DNA of 6,855 nucleotides from an uncultured Lachnospiraceae bacterium (GCA_947175845.1 CAMWOK010000164.1:1-6855), one strand, 5' to 3'. Positions 1 to 5,825 are shown, counted from the first letter of the stretch. A program made the numbers and translations. Notes: a model not told the origin generated them from the sequence alone.

Positions 1-15
1 GCGCAAAAGGCGTCA

Positions 16-43
16 TTGACAAACCCACCCCAACTGCTATAAT
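16..43 (+). promoter_or_regulatory. Sigma-A type promoter of the secreted-protein gene
   Basis: A perfect -35 hexamer TTGACA lies at 16-21 and a perfect -10 hexamer TATAAT at 38-43, with a 16-bp spacer. The spacer ends in TGC, giving an extended -10. Transcription would start near base 50 and leave a 5' UTR of about 65 nt before the ATG at 116. Both hexamers match consensus, so strong constitutive transcription is the simplest reading. No operator is obvious. Confidence 0.85.
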
Positions 44-68
44 AAAAAGTGAATCACACAGTCTGTCA

Positions 69-96
69 ATTTGGATTTCTTTCCCAGTATCCAAAT
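69..96 (+). other. 5' UTR hairpin before the secreted-protein gene
   Basis: ATTTGGAT (69-76) is perfectly complementary to ATCCAAAT (89-96), giving an 8-bp stem with a 12-nt pyrimidine-rich loop. It ends 9 nt before the Shine-Dalgarno GGAGG (106-110). No T-tract follows, so it is not a terminator. It could stabilise the transcript 5' end or affect initiation. Its function is unknown and this is inference from pairing alone. Confidence 0.5.
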
Positions 97-115
97 CAGA
101 AGAATGGAGGAATCA

Positions 116-1606
116 ATGAAGAAAAAACTCTTACTCACGACCCTTGCAGTCCTGCTCTTTGGAAGCGCGCTTCCCGTGCACGCCGCCCCGCAGTATATGG
201 CGGACGGTGCGGTGTTTGACGCAGAGTGGTATCTGGAGCAGAACCCCGACCTCGCGGCGGCATTTCCAGCGGATGTCTCCCCGGAGATACTTTATCAGCA
301 CTATGTCACCTTCGGCCAGAAAGAGGGGCGCTCCCCCTACAATGCAGCGACATTCAACCCGGACGACATCGCTCCCGGCCAGGATACGACAACGCCTTCC
401 ACTCCGCCGGCGCCGTCAAATCTGACCCCGGTGTCATCCAGCAACAAAGATACCCAGAACTACCGCTGGTACAGCAACTACGACTGGAACTGGGCAGATA
501 CGGTCAAATCCCATCTGTACGAAAATCCTGCGGGCGGCATCACCCGCGTGGAATATGTCGACGGACAGATTATCGTGGAGGATTACGACGATTCCTTTTA
601 TCTGCGCTCGAACCGCACCATTCCGATGGAATTGTCTTTGTGGGGCGGATTTTTCGCCGGGGAAAACTACAATTTTGTGATATTTGGACAGGAAAATCCC
701 ACGCAGAACAACGACACTGAAGTCATCCGCGTCGTGAAGTACTCCAAGGACTGGAAGCGCCTCGGACAGACAAGCCTGCGCGGCGCCAACACCACCGTCC
801 CGTTTGACGCAGGCTCTCTGCGCTGTGCCGAGTACGGCGATTATCTCTACATCCGCACCTGCCATGAAATGTATGCGTCCGCGCGCGACGGGAAAAACCA
901 TCAGGCAAATCTGACGCTCACCGTGCGCCAGAGCGACATGGCGCTCACGGATACCTACTATATTGTCATGAACAGCAGCGTAGGCTATGTCAGCCACTCC
1001 TTCAACCAGTTTGTCCTTGTTGACCAGAACCAGAATATCGTCACGCTTGACCACGGCGATGCGCACCCGCGCAGTATCGTTGTGATGCGCTACAAAAGCG
1101 CCAAGGCCGGAGGAGACAAGTTCAGCGGAGGCGTCGCAGAAAGCGAGCTGGTGACATTTTCCGGCGCGATCGGGGACAATCATACAGGCGCCACGACAGG
1201 CGGCTTTGCTGAGACTGAAAACGGCTATGTGACTGCGCTGAACTATGACGCTACAGGCACCGGCATCCGCGATATCTATCTTGGCTACACCAGCAAAAAC
1301 GGACTGAACGCAACGTTAAACGGCGTCACAGCGCTGACTGGTATGCGCACGCCGGTGCTTGCCCCCACAGGGCTCGACGGCGGTTATCTGATGTGGACGG
1401 ATGTAAACAACACCTTCTACTATACCAGGTATGCGGACGGCGGCACAGTTGGCACAATCAGCACAGCACCCGCGGCATTGTCCGACTGCCAGCCCATCTG
1501 CCACAACGGCGAGGTTATCTGGTATGTCACCTCCTACTCAGCACCTGTATTTTACAAGATAAACGCCGCCGGAGTGCTCTCAAAGATTCCGGCAAACGGA
1601 CAGTAA
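116..1606 (+). CDS. Secreted protein of unknown function, with N-terminal aromatic/EGR module and beta-rich body
   Basis: The 496-residue product starts at the ATG at 116, which has GGAGG 5 nt upstream and opens a classic signal peptide. That peptide is MKKK, then a hydrophobic stretch, then a cleavage-like VHA-A around residues 23/24. An in-frame ATG at 71 would place charged residues in front and has no ribosome site. Residues about 27-76 form a short module (FDAEWYLEQNPDL ... LYQHYVTFGQKEGRSPYN). I recognise the type from many exported bacterial proteins (D-x-x-Y-x-x-x-N-P-D-L ... HY-x-x-x-G-x-x-E-G-R), but it has no assigned biochemical role. A Pro/Thr-rich linker follows (about 85-110). 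Residues about 115-496 are rich in short beta-like segments with recurrent V-x-x-Y/R patterns, compatible with a beta-propeller. Cysteines lie at 237, 249, 458 and 462. No LPXTG, transmembrane or SLH anchor is visible, so it is probably released or held by the N-terminal module. It is monocistronic, between its own promoter and terminator. The existence of the gene is sure; the function is not. Confidence 0.9.
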   Translation: MKKKLLLTTLAVLLFGSALPVHAAPQYMADGAVFDAEWYLEQNPDLAAAFPADVSPEILYQHYVTFGQKEGRSPYNAATFNPDDIAPGQDTTTPSTPPAPSNLTPVSSSNKDTQNYRWYSNYDWNWADTVKSHLYENPAGGITRVEYVDGQIIVEDYDDSFYLRSNRTIPMELSLWGGFFAGENYNFVIFGQENPTQNNDTEVIRVVKYSKDWKRLGQTSLRGANTTVPFDAGSLRCAEYGDYLYIRTCHEMYASARDGKNHQANLTLTVRQSDMALTDTYYIVMNSSVGYVSHSFNQFVLVDQNQNIVTLDHGDAHPRSIVVMRYKSAKAGGDKFSGGVAESELVTFSGAIGDNHTGATTGGFAETENGYVTALNYDATGTGIRDIYLGYTSKNGLNATLNGVTALTGMRTPVLAPTGLDGGYLMWTDVNNTFYYTRYADGGTVGTISTAPAALSDCQPICHNGEVIWYVTSYSAPVFYKINAAGVLSKIPANGQ

Positions 1607-1613
1607 CCCCTGT

Positions 1614-1641
1614 AACAGGCAGCACAACGCTGCCTGTTTTT
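1614..1641 (+). terminator. Intrinsic terminator after the secreted-protein gene
   Basis: AACAGGCAGC (1614-1623) pairs perfectly with GCTGCCTGTT (1629-1638) around a 5-nt loop, and a T-tract runs through 1641. It begins 7 nt after the stop codon. Only 14 nt separate its end from the Shine-Dalgarno of the following leader ORF. Downstream transcription must therefore come from read-through or from a promoter I cannot see inside the end of the preceding gene. Confidence 0.85.
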
Positions 1642-1670
1642 CCCGCTGCTCTCAGAAAGGAGGCCTTCAA

Positions 1671-1709
1671 ATGACATCTGCAGATGTGTTCAGCCTATTG
1701 GGAGAATAG
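1671..1709 (+). CDS. Putative 12-residue leader peptide (MTSADVFSLLGE) of the MATE exporter
   Basis: An ATG at 1671 follows an almost ideal Shine-Dalgarno, AAAGGAGG at 1656-1663, with a 7-nt gap. It opens a 12-codon frame ending in TAG at 1707-1709. This ribosome site is better than the exporter's own, which is unusual for a chance ORF. Codons 7-12 and the stop lie inside the strong hairpin 1687-1717, as in erm, cat and bmr leaders where ribosome stalling remodels RNA structure. Residues 2-4 (Thr-Ser-Ala) are the small residues known to promote chloramphenicol- and linezolid-dependent stalling when penultimate in the nascent chain. A ribosome with Asp5 in the P site would cover roughly to base 1698. 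That masks the 5' arm (1687-1699) and leaves 1701 onward free. The role as a stalling peptide is inference, and translation is not demonstrated. Confidence 0.65.
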   Translation: MTSADVFSLLGE

Positions 1710-1760
1710 GCTGAACAGACGTATTCTCCTTTGTTTACCAATATTAAAAGACAAGGAGAA
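1687..1760 (+). promoter_or_regulatory. Candidate translational attenuator controlling the MATE gene
   Basis: Four segments can pair in two exclusive ways. Segment 1 (1687-1699, TGTTCAGCCTATT) pairs with segment 2 (1705-1717) as a perfect 13-bp stem with loop GGGAG. Segment 3 (1724-1731, TTCTCCTT) pairs with segment 4 (1753-1760, AAGGAGAA), which is the Shine-Dalgarno of the exporter. Alternatively GGAGAATA (1701-1708, the loop plus start of segment 2) pairs with TATTCTCC (1722-1729), destroying 1:2 and 3:4 and freeing the ribosome site. A ribosome stalled early in the leader ORF would favour the second state. No T-tract follows either hairpin, so control would be translational. The complementarities are seen directly; the switching mechanism is inferred from the ermC-type paradigm. 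Confidence 0.7.
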
Positions 1761-1767
1761 CCTAAAC

Positions 1768-3195
1768 ATGTCATACAAGACCAAAAACAAGACCAATACT
1801 CGCAGAATTTATCAGAATATCAACCGGATGGCGTACCCCATCCTGCTAAACTACCTGCTCTCAAGCGTGTTTGAGCTGCTCGACAAGGCGATTGTCGGAC
1901 ACTACTCCGTGCAGGGCTTTGCGGTCGTGGGCGCCGCCGCATCCTTCACCTTCGCCATAACAGGAGCGCTCGGAATTTTGTCCGCCGCCTTCAACATCAC
2001 CGCGGCAGAGGAGCGGGGACGCGGCAGTGCGCAGGGCTTTGAGACGGCCTTTGAAGTCAGCAAAACACTGGCGCTTATCGTCGGCGGATGCTTCTTTGTG
2101 CTCAGCCTTCTTGGAGGACGTTTTTTCTTCCAAAGAGTGTACAAAATACAGGGGACAGACCTTGAAACATTGCTGTCCTACTTCTATCCGGCGTCGTTCA
2201 CGGTGCTGCTAAATATGCTGATCTTTCAGTACAGCACCTACTTTCGAAACTGTCTCAACACCAAAATCACGCTGTACAGCACCGTCGTGTCCACGTGCGT
2301 CAACCTGTTTTTTGACTTCTCGCTGGTGTATGGATACTGCGGGCTTGTGCAGCTTGGAACAGCGGGCGCGGCTTGGGGGAGCATCATTGGGCTGGCCGCA
2401 GGACTGCTCGTGTACCAGGCTGCGTATTTTCGAAGGCACCCGGCAATGCCCGGCCGTTTTCACCGGCTGTTCTGGCTTTTTATCAGACAAAAACGCGCGG
2501 GGCAGGGCGCAGACCATCCGTTTGGCTTTACAGAAACAGCTATTGACGCAAAAGCCGCAGCGCAAAAAATAGTGCGGCTGTACCCGGCACTCTTTGGACA
2601 GGAACTGCTCGAGAGCACCATCTTCGCATGTGTCGTGTCCGCCGCTGCCGCGCGGCTTGGAACCCGGCAGCTTGCAGTGTACAGCCTTCTCGACACGCTG
2701 GCAGGCACCCTCGGCCTCCCGATATATGCCTACGCCGCCGCCGCGCAGACCTTCGCCCTGCAGAGCTATTCGGCAGGGTGCTGCCCTGCAAAGAAGCAGG
2801 AGTCGGAAGCCAACCTTCCGGCAGTTTATCTGACCTGCGGCATGCGGCTGACTTTCTGCGCAATTGCCGCCCTGTGCGCGCTGTGCAGCATTCTCGGCGG
2901 AAGACTGCTGTATCTGATTGTGGACGACACCGATATCGTATCGGGCGCACAGGAGCTGCTCATCTTCGTGTTTCTGCTCCTGCTTGCCAGGATTCCCTGT
3001 CAGATCTACATGAACTATCTGCAGGGAATTGGCAGAGAGCGGTTTGTCCTGCGCTGCACAGCCGTCGGGACGGCGTGCGCAAGCCTCGGCTGTATGGCCT
3101 TGGGCGCACTGTTTGGATTGCCCGGGATTTATGCCGGCATGATTGTGGAGCTGCTGGCGCTTGGATTTTGTTATGCTGCCCCGCGCTCACGCTGA
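1768..3195 (+). CDS. MATE-family multidrug/cation efflux transporter
   Basis: This 475-residue polytopic membrane protein fits the MATE family by length and pattern. The N-terminus leads into a first membrane helix with the family-type stretch PILLNYLLSSVFELLDKAIVG (about residues 24-44). About twelve hydrophobic segments follow in two halves. The halves are joined by a long polar loop around residues 235-270 (RQKRAGQGADHPFGF ... AAAQK), and the second half repeats the fold from LYPALFGQELLES onward. MATE proteins export drugs or metabolites in exchange for Na+ or H+; the substrate cannot be told from sequence. The start at 1768 is chosen because AAGGAGAA lies 7 nt upstream and the frame's earlier codons overlap the leader hairpin. 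The gene appears to be regulated by the leader region 1671-1760. It is cysteine-rich for a MATE protein. It ends in APRSR with no C-terminal tail and is followed by a terminator, so it stands alone. Confidence 0.9.
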   Translation: MSYKTKNKTNTRRIYQNINRMAYPILLNYLLSSVFELLDKAIVGHYSVQGFAVVGAAASFTFAITGALGILSAAFNITAAEERGRGSAQGFETAFEVSKTLALIVGGCFFVLSLLGGRFFFQRVYKIQGTDLETLLSYFYPASFTVLLNMLIFQYSTYFRNCLNTKITLYSTVVSTCVNLFFDFSLVYGYCGLVQLGTAGAAWGSIIGLAAGLLVYQAAYFRRHPAMPGRFHRLFWLFIRQKRAGQGADHPFGFTETAIDAKAAAQKIVRLYPALFGQELLESTIFACVVSAAAARLGTRQLAVYSLLDTLAGTLGLPIYAYAAAAQTFALQSYSAGCCPAKKQESEANLPAVYLTCGMRLTFCAIAALCALCSILGGRLLYLIVDDTDIVSGAQELLIFVFLLLLARIPCQIYMNYLQGIGRERFVLRCTAVGTACASLGCMALGALFGLPGIYAGMIVELLALGFCYAAPRSR

Positions 3196-3263
3196 CAGCG
3201 AAATTTAAACATGGGTTCTGCGAGGAGGCAGACCGCATGGCGCGCACGATAGAGAACAGCCGC

Positions 3264-3301
3264 AAAAAAGAAACGACAGACAGGTTTGTCGTTTCTTTTT
3301 T
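3264..3301 (+). terminator. Bidirectional-type intrinsic terminator after the MATE gene
   Basis: AAAAAAGAAACGACA (3264-3278) pairs perfectly with TGTCGTTTCTTTTTT (3287-3301) around an 8-nt loop. The A-tract on the left and T-tract on the right would allow termination in either direction. It lies about 70 nt past the MATE stop and 90 nt before the next promoter, cleanly separating the two transcription units. Confidence 0.9.
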
Positions 3302-3390
3302 ATGTACACACCGCCCCATTTGCCCAAGTCCAAGTGCGGAAAGCATCTCCTCCACAGCAATTTCATCGATCCTGATTTTTCAAAAAAGGA

Positions 3391-3419
3391 TTGACATTTT
3401 GTTTCACATGTAATAAAAT
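3391..3419 (+). promoter_or_regulatory. Promoter of the small membrane protein / ArsR-type operon
   Basis: A perfect -35 TTGACA at 3391-3396 is followed after 17 bp by TAAAAT (3414-3419), a five-of-six match to the -10 consensus. Initiation would be near 3426, leaving a UTR of about 48 nt before the ATG at 3474, with AAGGAG at 3461-3466. The spacer and -10 are covered by the inverted repeat 3401-3434. Confidence 0.85.
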
Positions 3420-3434
3420 AATTACACATGAAAC
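3401..3434 (+). promoter_or_regulatory. Inverted-repeat operator candidate over the promoter
   Basis: GTTTCACATGTAAT (3401-3414) and ATTACACATGAAAC (3421-3434) are inverted repeats, 12 of 14 positions matching, separated by AAAATA. They start in the -35/-10 spacer and run past the start site, so a bound dimer would block polymerase. The word CACATG also recurs directly at 3405 and 3425, 20 bp apart (two helical turns). ArsR/SmtB-type repressors usually bind such imperfect 12-2-12-like palindromes at their own promoter, and the regulator encoded at 3707 is the natural candidate. Binding is inferred. Confidence 0.7.
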
Positions 3435-3473
3435 AATTAATTATTTAGTGCAATACAGGAAAGGAGCTTTTAT

Positions 3474-3704
3474 ATGTTAAACACAATGATGCCCATAACG
3501 CTTGTCATAGGATTTTTTATCCTAGCCGCAGTGTACCTCATCACGAAATGTGTGAAGGAGCGGACGCAAATCAACAGCATCGACCAGACAAAATTCAACA
3601 CTTTTGTGGAGGAAATCAAGCGGGAAAACGCCCAGATCCGCAAGGACCTGCAGACTGTGAAGACAAAAGTTGAAGCCATTGACGGAATGATGAAAGAAAT
3701 CTGA
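3474..3704 (+). CDS. Small single-pass membrane protein with coiled-coil tail, unknown function
   Basis: The 76-residue product starts at an ATG with AAGGAG 7 nt upstream. Residues about 5-27 (MMPITLVIGFFILAAVYLITKC) form one hydrophobic transmembrane segment. Residues about 36-76 are charged and heptad-like (FVEEIKRENAQIRKDLQTVKTKVEAIDGMM), indicating a cytoplasmic coiled coil if the positive residues after the helix stay inside. I do not recognise the family. It is the first gene of an operon with an ArsR-type regulator that begins 2 nt after its stop. The protein is therefore likely part of the same response, for example a membrane sensor or oligomerising partner. That role is inference only; membrane topology and coding status are well supported. 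Confidence 0.8.
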   Translation: MLNTMMPITLVIGFFILAAVYLITKCVKERTQINSIDQTKFNTFVEEIKRENAQIRKDLQTVKTKVEAIDGMMKEI

Positions 3705-3706
3705 CT

Positions 3707-4132
3707 ATGAATAGCGCAAACAGAAAAAATCCAAATGTTTTCGACACAAACCATTCCGGTCTGAATCCTCTCATCGCGGAAAATTTTGTGGGAGATTCGC
3801 CCCTCACAAACTATGAGGCGTACATCCCCATTTTCGACGCACTGTCCCACCCCGTCCGAATCAAGATTGTCGGCATACTGGCGGAGGGACGCCAGTATGT
3901 GAGTGAGCTGGCGCGGCTGGTAAACATCAGCCGGCCGCTGCTGTACATGCACCTGAAAAAACTCGAGGCCGCCCGTCTTGTCACGAGCGCCATGGAGCTG
4001 TCCGACAGCGGAAAAGCCATGAAATACTACGCGCTGTCCGACTTTGAGCTGCGGATCAGCAAGGAGCTGCTCGCCATTCTCGCGCGGGAGATCGTCGTGG
4101 AAAATCCCGCCGAAAAATCTGAGCGTCACTGA
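3707..4132 (+). CDS. ArsR-type winged-helix transcriptional regulator, cysteine-free
   Basis: The 141-residue protein has an ArsR-like winged helix-turn-helix. The opening is FDALSHPVRIKIVGILAEG (about residues 43-61), corresponding to the family's 'L-S-D/H-P-x-R-x-x-I-L' start. The recognition region is VSELARLVNISRPLLYMHLKKLE (about 65-87), followed by a beta wing through KAMKYYALSD. There is no cysteine anywhere, so the thiolate metal site of classical ArsR/CadC members is absent. An N-terminal extension of about 35 polar residues precedes the domain and may hold a different signal site. The ATG lies 2 nt after the preceding stop with only a weak GAAAG ribosome site, implying translational coupling to the small membrane protein. 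Autoregulation through the palindrome at 3401-3434 is likely. The signal is unknown. The gene converges on the yolD-like gene with 16 bp between stops and no evident terminator. Confidence 0.85.
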   Translation: MNSANRKNPNVFDTNHSGLNPLIAENFVGDSPLTNYEAYIPIFDALSHPVRIKIVGILAEGRQYVSELARLVNISRPLLYMHLKKLEAARLVTSAMELSDSGKAMKYYALSDFELRISKELLAILAREIVVENPAEKSERH

Positions 4133-4148
4133 TGGAAACACCAGACTG

Positions 4149-4517
4149 TCAGTCCTTACACACATCCAGGATATCGTCAAACGGTATCCTGGTCTGGACG
4201 ATCTGCAGCACTCTGCTGTCTGTGTCAATGCGCGCCAGGACACCCGTGACCTTCACATACTCCTGTTTAGAGTAGTACACAACCGTTACAAGCTCCCCGA
4301 TTGTCAGCCGATGCATCTTCCTATCAAGCGCCTCGGCCATCTCCTCTGAAAGTATCCTGCGCGGAACCGTGACATGCTCTTTGGCCTCAAGCGCCTCGGC
4401 AAACCCGGTGAGGGCTGCAAAGGGCATAAACTGTTTTGCGCGCTTCTCTGTCGGCATCGGATAGGACGGCTTTCCAGACATTTTTTCCTGCACTCCTCCA
4501 TTGATTCCGAAGGCCAT
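4149..4517 (-). CDS. YolD-like protein, partner of the Y-family polymerase
   Basis: The conserved YolD-type core is clear: PTEKRAKQFMPFAALTGF, then a helix with EALEAKE, then a beta-rich C-terminal half ending VLQIVQTRIPFDDILDV. YolD-like proteins in Gram-positive bacteria are encoded next to UvrX/UmuC-type polymerases. They have been proposed to play the accessory part of UmuD, though the mechanism is not established. I place the start at the ATG at 4517, one base after the polymerase stop (TAGAATG), which gives 122 residues and coupling. Alternatives are a TTG at 4538 overlapping the polymerase end, and an ATG at 4481 preceded by GGAGGA at a 12-nt distance. The conserved part begins after residue 4481, so the shorter 110-residue form is quite possible. 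No terminator is visible past the stop, where the gene meets the convergent regulator. Confidence 0.85.
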   Translation of the reverse strand: MAFGINGGVQEKMSGKPSYPMPTEKRAKQFMPFAALTGFAEALEAKEHVTVPRRILSEEMAEALDRKMHRLTIGELVTVVYYSKQEYVKVTGVLARIDTDSRVLQIVQTRIPFDDILDVCKD

Positions 4518-4518
4518 T

Positions 4519-5781
4519 CTACGCTCTGTGGCCTCCAATCTGTTTGTTTCTGGTGATTGTCATGGCATTGTTTTCCAGATTCATTCCTTTTAAAACAGCA
4601 TTTTTTCCGTATCTTTGCCGGATCTGCAGAACCGCTTTCTGAAGCCTGCGGCTTCGCTCAAGTTCCTCAAAATCCACATACAGGCTGCACTGCCGGCATG
4701 TCTCCGGACGCACCTCATTGCACGTAATCGTCACTTTCCGAATGGAGATCAACGGATTCACAATCCTCTGATACAGCGCCACCACCGCCGGAATCATCAC
4801 TGAGTCGGCGTTCGTCTCAAAATCGAGGGACGCTGTGCCGTGCGCGTACTCCACAACATGAAACCCGGAATAGCCGATATGCAGTGTCACGGATTTCGTG
4901 ACAAGGTTCTGACTCACAAGGTCAAGACACAGCAAATCCATCATCTCCTTGACAATCAGCTCCCCATCCCTGTACGAGTAGTCTTTCATCAGCACCTGCC
5001 CGCTGGAAATGCTCTGGCTGCGCGGGCGGTACGCCTTGATGTCAGCGATCGTTACCGGCTCGCGCCCCCACGCATGGTCAATCAGAAGCTCCGCGTCAAC
5101 GCCGAATATCTGATACAAAAAGTCCTCGTCCGCCTCCGCAATTCCTTTCATTGTATCAATACCATAGGAGGAAAGCTTTTTTGCCATGCCTGCGCCCACC
5201 CGCCAGAAATCGGTCAGCGGTCTGTGGCGCCACAGCCTCGTGATATACGTCTGCTCGTCCAGCTCCCCGACCGCATCCGGCGAGGGCTTCGCCGCGATGT
5301 CGAGCGCGATTTTTGCCAGATACAGATTGCTCCCGACACCGCAGGAAGCGCGTATCCTGGTTCTGTCCCAGATCTCCTGCATGATGCGTATCCCCAGCTC
5401 CCGCGCGGACATGTGGTAAAGCCTCAGATAGGGCGTGACATCCATAAACGCCTCGTCCACCGAGTAGACGTGAATGTCCTCCTTCGCGATATAATGCAGA
5501 TAGACCGCATAGATCTCCGCGGAATAGTCAATGTATTTCTGCATGCGCGGCGGGGCTGTGATGTAGGAAATCCCGCGCGGGATCTCGCCTACCCTGCATC
5601 GGTTTTTGACGCCGAGCCGCTTCATCGCGGGCGATATGGCAAGACAGATGGTGTTGACAGAGCGCGCTGTGTCAGCGACCACAAGATTGGTCGTCATGGC
5701 ATCCAGACCGCGCTCTGCGCACTCCACAGAAGCGTAGAACGATTTCAGGTCAATGCAGAGATAGGTCTTTTCCATGTGCAT
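4519..5781 (-). CDS. Y-family translesion DNA polymerase, UvrX/UmuC-like (Gram-positive type)
   Basis: The 420-residue protein has the Y-family catalytic core. The first motif CIDLKSFYASVEC (residues 9-21) carries catalytic Asp11 and the steric-gate Tyr16. The second, YSVDEAFMDVT (106-116), carries Asp109 and Glu110. CGVGSNLYLAKIALDIAAKP (147-166) forms the conserved palm/fingers segment. A thumb helix-hairpin-helix follows at about 191-220 (DFWRVGAGMAKKLSSYGI). The little-finger domain then begins with RPRSQSISSGQVLMKDYS, as in B. subtilis UvrX/YqjW-like polymerases. The C-terminus, KNAVLKGMNLENNAMTITRNKQIGGH, is diagnostic of this group. The enzyme copies damaged templates with low fidelity and is usually SOS-induced. 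The start at 5781 follows a GGAAAGGGG purine run at about 12 nt; the ATG two codons later is an alternative. It is the first gene of the unit with the YolD-like gene. All catalytic residues are present, so it should be active. Confidence 0.92.
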   Translation of the reverse strand: MHMEKTYLCIDLKSFYASVECAERGLDAMTTNLVVADTARSVNTICLAISPAMKRLGVKNRCRVGEIPRGISYITAPPRMQKYIDYSAEIYAVYLHYIAKEDIHVYSVDEAFMDVTPYLRLYHMSARELGIRIMQEIWDRTRIRASCGVGSNLYLAKIALDIAAKPSPDAVGELDEQTYITRLWRHRPLTDFWRVGAGMAKKLSSYGIDTMKGIAEADEDFLYQIFGVDAELLIDHAWGREPVTIADIKAYRPRSQSISSGQVLMKDYSYRDGELIVKEMMDLLCLDLVSQNLVTKSVTLHIGYSGFHVVEYAHGTASLDFETNADSVMIPAVVALYQRIVNPLISIRKVTITCNEVRPETCRQCSLYVDFEELERSRRLQKAVLQIRQRYGKNAVLKGMNLENNAMTITRNKQIGGHRA

Positions 5782-5811
5782 TCTGTGTGATCGCCCCTTT
5801 CCTCTGGCACA

Positions 5812-5825
5812 CGAACTGCCGTCTG
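5812..5825 (-). promoter_or_regulatory. Degenerate LexA (SOS) box candidate
   Basis: On the minus strand the sequence CAGACGGCAGTTCG matches the Bacillus-type LexA palindrome CGAAC-N4-GTTCG at 8 of 10 positions. The right half is perfect and the left half weak. It lies 31 nt upstream of the polymerase start and downstream of the proposed promoter. UvrX-type genes are often in the LexA regulon, which motivates the call, but one good half-site can occur by chance. Confidence 0.25.

Noticed and set aside
434..1183. Long open frame on the minus strand inside the secreted-protein gene
   Set aside because: It is antisense to a well-supported signal-peptide protein, has no ribosome site and no recognisable domain. 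It is a shadow frame of codon-biased coding DNA.
3237..3413. A 58-codon frame with GAGGAGG 8 nt upstream of an ATG, starting just after the MATE gene
   Set aside because: Its codons run straight through the strong terminator at 3264-3301 and into the next promoter, and the composition shows no protein-like pattern. The ribosome-site match is probably chance, though a leader ORF cannot be fully excluded.
4133..4148. Possible shared terminator between the convergent regulator and yolD-like genes
   Set aside because: The short GACTG-T-CAGTC palindrome nearby has no loop of usable size and no T-tract on either strand.
3470..4243. Minus-strand frame covering the small membrane protein and regulator
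   Set aside because: The plus strand has a consensus promoter, ribosome sites and recognisable domains over the same bases.
4840..5790. Long plus-strand frame of over 300 codons across the polymerase gene
   Set aside because: The opposite strand encodes all catalytic motifs of a Y-family polymerase. The plus frame is rich in Arg, His and Pro with no domain and no ribosome site.
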